15,222 bases of DNA from Clostridia bacterium (lineage in GTDB: Bacteria > Bacillota > Clostridia > Christensenellales > Aristaeellaceae), in contig JAFZRB010000363.1 in assembly GCA_017620115.1 (NCBI GenBank), positions 1 through 15,222 of the forward strand, given 5' to 3'. Below are positions 6,655 to 13,106 of the stretch, piece by piece; position 1 is the stretch's first letter; every line of letters begins with the position of its first letter. The notes beneath the pieces were generated by a model. The model saw only the letters and a program-made list of their open reading frames with translations. It made no database searches and was not told the DNA's origin. Made by a program: the position numbers and the translations under genes.

Positions 6655-8361
6655 ATGATGAACAGACTCCAGAAACTGCTTGCGCTCGTCCTGACCGCCG
6701 TTATGATCTGCGCCGCCGTGCCGGCGCTGGCCATGACCGAAGACGAGTACGCCGCCGCCGCGAAGATCGAGACCACCCTGGCGGACGATTACACCGGCAA
6801 GACCGTGATCCTGCACTCCAACGACGTGCACGGCGCGATCGCCGGCTACGCCTACATCGTCGGCCTGAAGAAGGTCTTTGAAGACAAGGGCGCCGAGGTC
6901 ATTCTGGCCGACGTCGGCGACTTCAGCCAGGGCACCCCCTATGTGTCCACCACGAAGGGCGAAACCGCCATCGCCATGATGATTATCGCGGGCTACGACG
7001 TGGCCGCGCTGGGCAACCACGAGTTCGACTACGGCTATGCGCAGCTGATGAACACCATCAACGAGGCGACCGATCCGGAGCTTGAGAACAAGACGCAGTT
7101 CCTCTGCGCCGACATCATCCTCAGGGAGACCGGCGAATCCATGCTGGACGGGCATACCATCCTGACCACCGAGGGCGGCCTGAAGCTGGGCTTCTTCGGC
7201 ATCGACACCCCCGAAACCGCCACCAAGGTCAACCCCGGCCTCATCACGGAGATCAGCTTCGTGTTCGGAGACGACCTGTACGCTTACGCGCAGGCTGAGA
7301 TCGACGCCCTCAAGGAAGAGGGAGCAGATCTCGTAATCGGCCTGACCCATCTGGGCGTGGACGTGGAATCCGAGGCCAACGGCTATCGCTCCGTCGACCT
7401 GTACGCCCACACCACCGGCGCCGACCTGCTGCTCGACGGCCACTCCCACACCGTGATGACCGCCGGCGAGAACGGCGAACCCATCCAGTCCGCCGGCACC
7501 AAGTTCAACTACGTGGGCGTTGTGGTCATCGACAACGAGACCAAAGCCATCGAGGACAACTTCCTCATGCCCGCCAAGACCGGCGCTTACGAGATGGTCA
7601 AGGACACAGAAACGGCCACGTGGGCGCAGCTGTTCATCGACACGGTGGACGAGGAATACAGCGCCGTGTTCGCCACCTCCGAGGTGCTGCTGACCGGCGA
7701 CCGCGCGCCCGGCAACCGCACGCAGGAAACCAATCTGGGCGACCTGATCACCGACGCCATGGTGTGGAGCGTCGTCAAGGAAGGCGGCCTCAGCCAGGAA
7801 GAGAAGAACGTCGTGGGCATCACCAACGGCGGCGGCATCCGCGCACCCATCAATGAGGGCGACATCAGCATGCTCAACATCAACACCGTGCTGCCCTTCG
7901 GCAACACCGTGGCCGTCGTTTACGTGACCGGCGCGGAGCTGCTCGAGGCGCTGGAGGCGTCCACCTACTGCACGCCCGATCCCATCGGCGGCTATCCGCA
8001 GACCAGCGGCATCACCTGGACGCTGGACACCACCAAGGCATTCGACCAGGGCGAGAATTATCCTGACTCCACCTACTACGCGCCCGCGTCCATCCAGCGC
8101 GTGACCATCGAGGCCGTCAACGGCGAGCCCTTCGACCCCGAAGCCACCTACGCCGTGGTGACCAACAACTTCTGCGCGGCCGGCGGCGACACCTACTATG
8201 TGTTCAACCGCGCCTATTCGGAAGGCGCCGGCTTCGACACCGGCATCCCGTTGGACGAGGCTGTGATGGCCTACGTCGCCGACGTGCTGAACGGCAACAT
8301 CACCGCCGAGGCTTACGGCGAGCCCCGCGGCAGCGAGACCCAGATCGCGGCTGCCGAATAA
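6655..8361 (+). CDS. Secreted 5'-nucleotidase / UshA-like metallophosphoesterase
   Basis: This 568-aa exported enzyme should hydrolyse nucleoside 5'-phosphates or related phosphoesters outside the membrane and release nucleosides and phosphate. Residues 1-26 form a Sec signal peptide (basic start, hydrophobic core, AVPALA cleavage motif). The calcineurin-like catalytic domain shows SNDVHG (55-60), VGDF (87-90), GNHEFDYG (120-127), the metal histidine in LTHLG (H232) and DGHSHT (261-266). The C-terminal 5'-nucleotidase domain starts near residue 350 and carries NGGGIR (391-396) with LPFGNTV. No LPxTG motif, C-terminal membrane anchor or lipobox is visible, so the protein may be released or loosely held. 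AGGAGG (6644-6649) precedes two adjacent ATG codons; I chose the first, but the second is equally possible. The gene stands alone. Confidence 0.93.
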   Translation: MMNRLQKLLALVLTAVMICAAVPALAMTEDEYAAAAKIETTLADDYTGKTVILHSNDVHGAIAGYAYIVGLKKVFEDKGAEVILADVGDFSQGTPYVSTTKGETAIAMMIIAGYDVAALGNHEFDYGYAQLMNTINEATDPELENKTQFLCADIILRETGESMLDGHTILTTEGGLKLGFFGIDTPETATKVNPGLITEISFVFGDDLYAYAQAEIDALKEEGADLVIGLTHLGVDVESEANGYRSVDLYAHTTGADLLLDGHSHTVMTAGENGEPIQSAGTKFNYVGVVVIDNETKAIEDNFLMPAKTGAYEMVKDTETATWAQLFIDTVDEEYSAVFATSEVLLTGDRAPGNRTQETNLGDLITDAMVWSVVKEGGLSQEEKNVVGITNGGGIRAPINEGDISMLNINTVLPFGNTVAVVYVTGAELLEALEASTYCTPDPIGGYPQTSGITWTLDTTKAFDQGENYPDSTYYAPASIQRVTIEAVNGEPFDPEATYAVVTNNFCAAGGDTYYVFNRAYSEGAGFDTGIPLDEAVMAYVADVLNGNITAEAYGEPRGSETQIAAAE

Positions 8362-8387
8362 TCCTTCCAACAACCGCATACAAATCC

Positions 8388-8420
8388 GGCTCCCGGCGCG
8401 CGCCGGGAGCCTGATCTTTT
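8388..8420 (+). terminator. Terminator after the 5'-nucleotidase gene
   Basis: A perfect 24-bp palindrome (8388-8411, GGCTCCCGGC...GCCGGGAGCC) can form a 10-bp GC-rich stem with a 4-nt loop. TGATC and four T residues follow (8417-8420). It lies between convergent genes. There is little T on the minus-strand side, so it should act mainly on plus-strand transcripts. Confidence 0.8.
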
Positions 8421-8428
8421 GTAACGCC

Positions 8429-8920
8429 TTACCGTTTCTGCCTTTTCCACGGCGTGTCGTTGCGCAGGAACAGCTCGCCGGCGGCCTCCGCCTCGCGCCA
8501 GGAGGCGAACAGCCGGTGCGTGCCGTCCGGCGCGCGAAGCGGCGCGCCGCCCGCGAGAAGCGCGTCGAACAGCGCGCGCGGGCTGTCGGCGGCGCGCGTC
8601 ACACGGCCCGCGGCGTCGACGTGATAGACCGGCGCCGCGCTGTCGATGTCTGTCGGCTCGTCGGCGGCGTAAAGGCCGTCGTCGTCCCGCGCGAACACAT
8701 ACAGCCGCGGCAGCGCGTACCACGATACGCTGACCTCGTCGCCCTCGCGGAGCAGATGAAACCCCTTTTCGGCCAGCGCCCGCGCGAGCCCGTCGTCGGC
8801 GGCCCGCGCCGCGACGCGGCAGATCTCGACCCCCGCGTCGCGCGCCATGCCGCCGTGAATCAGCACGCCCGCGGCGTCCGGCCATTCGTCCGGATCAAAC
8901 CAGATGATCCTCTTTTCCAT
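8429..8920 (-). CDS. Uncharacterised 163-aa protein
   Basis: I do not recognise this protein. It begins MEKRIIWFDPDEWPD, is acidic overall (many D and E), lacks a signal peptide and membrane segments, and has an alternating strand-like texture around residues 80-110 (SWYALPRLYVFARDDDGLY). It ends in the basic segment WKRQKR. The ATG at 8920 is chosen because GGGAGGTG lies 5 bp upstream and because a consensus promoter places the start of transcription near 8935. That excludes the longer frame running to 9052. It is transcribed alone, convergent with the 5'-nucleotidase gene and divergent from putP. The codon composition is very GC-rich, like its neighbours, so nothing suggests recent transfer. 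Confidence 0.75.
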   Translation of the reverse strand: MEKRIIWFDPDEWPDAAGVLIHGGMARDAGVEICRVAARAADDGLARALAEKGFHLLREGDEVSVSWYALPRLYVFARDDDGLYAADEPTDIDSAAPVYHVDAAGRVTRAADSPRALFDALLAGGAPLRAPDGTHRLFASWREAEAAGELFLRNDTPWKRQKR

Positions 8921-8941
8921 ACGCGCACCTCCCATACCGGC

Positions 8942-8970
8942 ATGATAAACCCGCCCGCCGCATTTGTCAA
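8942..8970 (-). promoter_or_regulatory. Promoter of the 163-aa protein gene
   Basis: A consensus TTGACA (8970-8965) and TATCAT (8947-8942) have a 17-bp spacer. The predicted start near 8935 leaves only about 15 nt of leader, most of it the GGGAGGTG ribosome site. The rest of the 296-bp gap 8921-9216 holds the divergent putP promoter and leader. I see nothing else there. Confidence 0.85.
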
Positions 8971-9081
8971 CCCAGGATGCGTTTGCGTCAGGCCGGCGGC
9001 CCTGAGGCGCGCGGAGCGCTTCCTGCCGCGTGAATCGACGAATAATATACATACTTTATACAGAAATCATGCGCGGATATA

Positions 9082-9111
9082 TTGACTTATTCCCTCACAG
9101 TATGGTATAAT
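9082..9111 (+). promoter_or_regulatory. Promoter of putP
   Basis: TTGACT (9082-9087) and TATAAT (9106-9111) are 18 bp apart, with TGG before the -10 forming an extended -10 box. Transcription should begin near 9118 and leave a leader of about 100 nt. Within it, ACAGGC (9135-9140) and GCCTGT (9151-9156) can pair as a small hairpin with a 10-nt loop. Confidence 0.87.
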
Positions 9112-9216
9112 AGCCAAAAATCTTTCATAAGAATACAGGCTTCACAGGATGCCTGTCCCGCTGTGGAGGATTTGAGACGCGCGCTGAAGGACGGAAAAGA
9201 AAGGCTGGAATGGTTC

Positions 9217-10689
9217 ATGAATACGGAGCTTGCGATTTTTATCATCTACCTGATCATTACGGTGAGCATCGGCGTGTTTTTCTTCTTCCGCAGCCGTGAA
9301 AGCGGCAGCGAGAAGGAATACTTCCTGGGCGGCCGGAAGATGGGGCCTTGGGTATCCGCCCTGTCCGCCGGCGCGTCGGACATGAGCGCGTGGGTGCTCA
9401 TGGGCCTTCCCGGTTCCATTTATTTCTACGGGATCGGTCAAACCTGGATCGCCATCGGCCTGGCCCTCGGCTACACGCTGAGCTGGATCTTTGAGGCGCC
9501 GCGCCTGCGCCGGTATTCCATCGCGGCCAAAGACTCCATCACCATCCCGCAGTATCTGACCAACCGCTTCCTCTCTTCCAGCAAGGCCATGCAGGCGATC
9601 TGCGCGGTGATCTTCCTGGTGGCCTACACGATTTACGCCGCCAGCAGCATTTCAGCCTGCGGCACGCTGTTTGAGAAGGTTGTGGGCATCGATTCCCATG
9701 TGGCCATGTACCTCGCCGCGATCGTCATCGTGGCCTATACTTTCATGGGCGGTTTTTCCGCCGTTTGCTGGACGGACTTTTTCCAGGGCATGCTGATGCT
9801 TGGCGCGCTGCTGATCGCCCCGATCTTCGCCCTGGCGCTGATAAACGCCGGCGACAGCGCGTCCGCCATGAGCCAGGTGGGCGGCGGCTACTGGACGCTG
9901 TTCACCAACTGGAAAGACGTGGCTTCCGGCTTGGGCTGGGGGCTTGGATACTTCGGCATGCCGCATATCATCATCCGCTTCATGTCCGTCCGGTCGGATA
10001 AGGATATCAAGAAGAGCGCGACCATCGGCATTTCATGGACCGTGCTGATCCTGGGCTTTTCCGTGGCCGCCGGCATCATCGCCCGGATGATGGGCGAACG
10101 GATCGTCGTGGGGAGCGCGAGCGAGGCGGAAACCGTATTCATCCAGATGGTGCGCCTGATTTTCCCGGCGGCGATCAGCGGCGTCCTGCTGTCGGCCATT
10201 CTGGCGGCCTCCATGTCCACGGCGGACAGCCAGCTGCTGGCGAGCGCCTCCGCTTTTGCCAGCGACGTGTACAAGCCCATCCTGCGCAAGGGCAAGGCTG
10301 AGGACGCGGAGATGTTCTGGATCGGCCGGCTGGTGGTGCTGATCATAGCGCTGGCCGCCCTGCTCATCGCCACCGATCCCAACTGCGGCACCATCATGGG
10401 TCTGGTGGGCAACGCCTGGGGCGTGTTCGGCGCGGCCTTCGGCCCGGTGATCCTGCTGAGCCTGTTCTGGAAGCGGCTTACCTTCAAAGGCGCTGTGGCG
10501 GGCATCGTATGCGGCGCGGCGGTGGATATTCTTTGGCTCGCTTTCCTGGGAGATTTCGGCCTGTATGAAATCATCCCCGGCTTCGTGTGCGGCCTGCTGG
10601 GCGCGCTTGTCGTATCTCTTCTGGACAGGCAGCCCAAACCGGAAGTGACGGCCATGTTCGACCGGGTCGCCTCCGGCCAGGAAAGATGA
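9217..10689 (+). CDS. putP: Sodium/proline symporter
   Basis: This 490-aa member of the solute:sodium symporter family probably imports proline with sodium. The N-terminal helix starts at once (NTELAIFIIYLIITVSIGVF), and about 13 hydrophobic segments follow. The diagnostic GASDMSAWVLMGLPGS lies at residues 52-67. Its Asp55 and Ser57 match the residue numbers of the sodium and proline determinants of E. coli PutP. The later SMSTADSQLL carries the Ser334-Thr335 pair that corresponds to the second sodium site region. The ATG at 9217 is supported by this alignment. The ribosome site is weak (AAAGG about 12 bp away), and the frame running back to 9082 would start inside the promoter. The gene is monocistronic with a strong promoter. 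A closely related amino-acid substrate is possible. Confidence 0.92.
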   Translation: MNTELAIFIIYLIITVSIGVFFFFRSRESGSEKEYFLGGRKMGPWVSALSAGASDMSAWVLMGLPGSIYFYGIGQTWIAIGLALGYTLSWIFEAPRLRRYSIAAKDSITIPQYLTNRFLSSSKAMQAICAVIFLVAYTIYAASSISACGTLFEKVVGIDSHVAMYLAAIVIVAYTFMGGFSAVCWTDFFQGMLMLGALLIAPIFALALINAGDSASAMSQVGGGYWTLFTNWKDVASGLGWGLGYFGMPHIIIRFMSVRSDKDIKKSATIGISWTVLILGFSVAAGIIARMMGERIVVGSASEAETVFIQMVRLIFPAAISGVLLSAILAASMSTADSQLLASASAFASDVYKPILRKGKAEDAEMFWIGRLVVLIIALAALLIATDPNCGTIMGLVGNAWGVFGAAFGPVILLSLFWKRLTFKGAVAGIVCGAAVDILWLAFLGDFGLYEIIPGFVCGLLGALVVSLLDRQPKPEVTAMFDRVASGQER

Positions 10690-10737
10690 ACCTCCTTCTT
10701 CACGGCGGAATATGTGACGAAAAAAACAGAAAAGGAT

Positions 10738-10770
10738 ACAGGGGCCGTCTCGCAACGAGGCGGCCCCTGT
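10738..10770. terminator. 15-bp hairpin downstream of putP
   Basis: The arms 10738-10752 and 10756-10770 pair over 15 bp with one T-G pair on the plus-strand reading and a CAA loop. On the plus strand no T-run follows. On the minus strand it is followed by TTTT and then seven T residues (10733-10730 and 10726-10720). It sits where a putP terminator is expected, but its T tract has the opposite polarity. Confidence 0.6.
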
Positions 10771-10807
10771 GCCGGCATGATACGCACGCGATATTTCGGT
10801 AAAGCTA

Positions 10808-10836
10808 TTGCGCGCGCCGCTTCATGATGCTATACT
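10808..10836 (+). promoter_or_regulatory. Promoter of the PpiC gene
   Basis: TTGCGC (10808-10813) and TATACT (10831-10836) have a 17-bp spacer, and TGC before the -10 gives an extended element. The expected leader is about 25-30 nt and includes AAGGAG (10852-10857). Confidence 0.78.
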
Positions 10837-10869
10837 GAACACAATAACAAAAAGGAGTATGTGTGCGTT

Positions 10870-11655
10870 ATGGAAAAAGCTCAGCAGCCTCTGGCCATCA
10901 TCAACAACAAGGCCATTTACGATTCCGATATCGACGATATGATCGCCCAGATGGGCCAGCGCGGGCAGGCGTACCAGTCCGAAGAGGGCCGGGCGCTCAT
11001 CCTGGAGCAGCTCATCGCCCAGCGCCTGTTCCTCGCCGACGCCATGCGCAACCTCTATGAGCGCGAACCCGCGTTCAAGGCGGAGCTCCAGCGCATCAAG
11101 GAGCAGCTGCTCACCCAGTACGCCATCAGCAAGACCGTCGATTCCATCACCGTGACCGACATCGAGGCCCGCAAGTTCTACGACGAAAACCGCGATCAGT
11201 TCTCCGCCCAACCCGTGGTGAGCGCCAGTCATATCCTCGTGGATTCCGAAGAGAAGGCCAACGATATCCTCTCGCAGATCAACAGCGGCGCCATTTCCTT
11301 TGAGGACGCCGCCCGGCAGCACTCCTCCTGCCCCTCGGCGCGCCAGGGCGGCTCGCTCGGCGAGTTCAGCCGCGGGCAGATGGTGCCGGAATTTGATCAG
11401 GCCGTGTTCGATATGAAAGAAGGCGAGCTGCGCGGCCCGGTCAAGACGCAATTCGGCTATCATCTCATCCGCCTGGACGCCAGAAAGACCGGCGAACCCG
11501 TCACCTTCGACGAAGCCGCTCCGCAGATCAAGGCGCATCTCCTCGAGGAAAAGCGCCAGAAGGCATACCAGAGCCGCGTGAACCAGCTCAAGATCCTATA
11601 CCCCGTCGAACGCCCCGGCAAGAGCGGGCCGAAATCGCCATTCACGCTGGTGTAG
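10870..11655 (+). CDS. Cytoplasmic PpiC-type (parvulin) peptidyl-prolyl isomerase
   Basis: This 261-aa foldase interconverts cis and trans prolyl bonds. Residues 1-112 form a helical SurA/trigger-like N-terminal region, and about residues 116-205 form the parvulin domain: ASHILV, then the run from HSSCPS through GGSLGEF and GQMVPEF, then PVKTQFGYHLIR. A helical tail rich in charged residues follows. There is no signal peptide or lipobox, so it should stay in the cytoplasm, unlike the exported PrsA lipoproteins of Gram-positives. The ATG at 10870 is 12 bp from AAGGAG. An in-frame GTG at 10861 would be only 3 bp away. I prefer the ATG, with modest confidence. The next gene starts 69 bp downstream with no terminator between, so the two may be co-transcribed. 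Confidence 0.92.
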   Translation: MEKAQQPLAIINNKAIYDSDIDDMIAQMGQRGQAYQSEEGRALILEQLIAQRLFLADAMRNLYEREPAFKAELQRIKEQLLTQYAISKTVDSITVTDIEARKFYDENRDQFSAQPVVSASHILVDSEEKANDILSQINSGAISFEDAARQHSSCPSARQGGSLGEFSRGQMVPEFDQAVFDMKEGELRGPVKTQFGYHLIRLDARKTGEPVTFDEAAPQIKAHLLEEKRQKAYQSRVNQLKILYPVERPGKSGPKSPFTLV

Positions 11656-11724
11656 CGAAATCGCCGTGTTCGACGCGCATAAGCTGTTACTGTCCGATCA
11701 GACGCAGGCAAAGGAGGATAAGCC

Positions 11725-12348
11725 ATGAAGGTTCTGATGATTAACGGAAGTTCCCATGAAAACGGATGCACCATGACGGCGCTCAGGGAAGTGGCCTCCG
11801 TCCTGGAGCAGGAGGGCGTCGGCGCGGAGATCGTCCAGCTGGGCAAAGGGCCGGTGCGCGACTGCATCGCCTGCGGCAGCTGCCGCGGCAGGCGGCGCTG
11901 CGCGTTCAACGACGATCCCGTGAACGAGACGCTCGAAAAGGCGCGCGAGGCCGACGGCTTTGTATTCAGCTCGCCGGTCTACTACGCGCATCCCAGCGGC
12001 CGCATCCTTTCGTTCCTCGACAGGCTGTTCTACGCGGATTCTTCGGCCTTCTGGCACAAGCCCGGCGCGGCGGTGGTTTCCGCGCGGCGCGGCGGCACCA
12101 CGGCGTCGTTCGACGTGCTGAACAAATACTTCGGCATATCGCAGATGCCCACCGTAGGCGCGACCTACTGGAACATGGTGCACGGCAACACGCCCGACGA
12201 GGTGCTGCGGGACGAAGAGGGCCTGCAGACCATGCGCAATCTGGGCCGCAACATGGCCTGGCTGCTGAAATGCATCGAGCTGGGCAAAAAGAACGGCGTG
12301 CCCGCCCCGGCCATGGAGCGCGGGCATTCGACGAATTTCATCCGATAA
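11725..12348 (+). CDS. Flavodoxin-fold NAD(P)H oxidoreductase with an Fe-S-flavoprotein-like cysteine motif
   Basis: This 207-aa FMN-binding protein has a flavodoxin-like fold. The FMN-phosphate loop is NGSSHENG (residues 7-14), and SPVYYAHPSG (about 84-93) is the second flavin-contact loop typical of NADPH-dependent FMN reductases. A compact cysteine motif C47-x2-C50-x2-C53-x5-C59 fits the CX2CX2CX4-7C pattern of iron-sulfur flavoproteins, which holds a 4Fe-4S cluster. Many simple reductases of this family keep a similar CIGCGxC sequence, so cluster binding is inferred. The ribosome site AAAGGAGG lies 7 bp before the ATG. The gene probably shares a transcript with the upstream PpiC gene and ends at a strong bidirectional terminator. 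Its electron donor and substrate are unknown. Confidence 0.9.
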   Translation: MKVLMINGSSHENGCTMTALREVASVLEQEGVGAEIVQLGKGPVRDCIACGSCRGRRRCAFNDDPVNETLEKAREADGFVFSSPVYYAHPSGRILSFLDRLFYADSSAFWHKPGAAVVSARRGGTTASFDVLNKYFGISQMPTVGATYWNMVHGNTPDEVLRDEEGLQTMRNLGRNMAWLLKCIELGKKNGVPAPAMERGHSTNFIR

Positions 12349-12361
12349 TCCAGTGAAAAAC

Positions 12362-12413
12362 AGCGAAGCCCTCCAAACCCGATCCCGGGCCGGAGGGCTT
12401 CGCTTTTCTTTTT
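12362..12413. terminator. Bidirectional terminator between convergent genes
   Basis: The 13-bp arms AGCGAAGCCCTCC (12362-12374) and GGAGGGCTTCGCT (12392-12404) are followed on the plus strand by TTTTCTTTTT. On the minus strand they are followed by TTTTT (12360-12356). It should end both the flavoprotein transcript and the J-protein transcript, whose stop codon is 7 bp away. Confidence 0.92.
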
Positions 12414-12419
12414 CCGCCG

Positions 12420-13103
12420 TTACAGGAACCGCATGCCCCCGCAGCAGCAGTTGCACAGGCAGTTGAGCGCGATGCAGGTGACGCAGGGATTGCCGCACAG
12501 CGCGGCGGGCATGCCGAACTGGCGGCCGCGGGCGCGGTAGGTTTCTCCGCCGGCTTCGATCTGCTGGAGCAGCATGCGATACTCGAAATTGTCCGGATCC
12601 ATGCCGACGGCCTGGCGGGCGTGCTCGCGCGCGATGACGCGGTTGCCCATGCCCACGTTGGCCTGCGCGCTCAGGAAATACCATTCCGCCGTGCGGGCGG
12701 CGGTCTGCTTCAGCACGTTCAGGGCTTCCTGATAGTAGCCGTTCATCACGTAATTGCGCGCGGCTTTAATCTCGCTGGGCTCATCGTTATAGGCGCGCTG
12801 GTAGCCGCCCTGGCCGCCGCCGAAGCCGCCGAACGGATCCCAGCCGTAGCTGCCCCAGCTCCCATAGGGGCCGGACGACCCGCTGTAGCCGCCCGCGCCG
12901 CCATGTGCGGCGTTGCTGGGCTTGTAGTTCGGATCGGTCAGCATGGCATAGGCCTCGTTGATCTCCTTCATCTTCTCCTCGGCCTCTCTGGAGCCGTTGT
13001 TCCGATCGGGATGATACTTGAGCGCCATTTTCCGATATGCCTTTTTGATCTCATCCTGCGAAGCGTCTTTTGAAACGCCTAGCACCTGATAGGGATCCGT
13101 CAT
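12420..13103 (-). CDS. J-domain protein with TPR-like region and cysteine-string tail
   Basis: This 227-aa protein is a DnaJ-type (class C) co-chaperone that should stimulate an Hsp70 partner. Residues 4-60 form the J domain with the catalytic H31-P32-D33. Residues 64-105 are a Gly/Ser/Tyr/Phe-rich linker (GGAGGYSGSSG, FGGFGGGQGG). Residues 108-182 look like two to three TPR-type helical hairpins (YYQEALNVLKQ, AEWYFLSAQANVGMG, AREHARQAVGMDPDN). The last 25 residues hold eight cysteines at 203, 207, 210, 215, 217, 219, 220 and 221. There is no DnaJ zinc-finger or C-terminal substrate domain. The start lies 3 bp after the stop of the DUF5685-type gene, with AAAGGA overlapping that gene's end, so translation is coupled. 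The tail could bind metal, sit at the membrane or form disulfides; the sequence alone does not decide. Confidence 0.93.
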   Translation of the reverse strand: MTDPYQVLGVSKDASQDEIKKAYRKMALKYHPDRNNGSREAEEKMKEINEAYAMLTDPNYKPSNAAHGGAGGYSGSSGPYGSWGSYGWDPFGGFGGGQGGYQRAYNDEPSEIKAARNYVMNGYYQEALNVLKQTAARTAEWYFLSAQANVGMGNRVIAREHARQAVGMDPDNFEYRMLLQQIEAGGETYRARGRQFGMPAALCGNPCVTCIALNCLCNCCCGGMRFL

Positions 13104-13106
13104 GTT

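Noticed and set aside
6655..6735. Lipoprotein signal on the 5'-nucleotidase (VMIC in the leader peptide)
   Set aside because: The residues before the cysteine (V-M-I) do not fit a lipobox, and a clear AxA signal peptidase I site follows.
6640..8379. A minus-strand open frame of 579 codons opposite the 5'-nucleotidase gene
   Set aside because: Same effect of codon bias: low-complexity translation, no ribosome site, and the plus-strand gene is unambiguous.
8388..8411. The 24-bp perfect palindrome as a regulator-binding site
   Set aside because: It lies between two convergent stop codons and is followed by a T tract, so a terminator is the simpler explanation.
9082..9216. N-terminal extension of putP by 45 codons
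   Set aside because: The extension would start inside the promoter's -35 box and upstream of the expected transcription start. Alignment with PutP supports the ATG at 9217.
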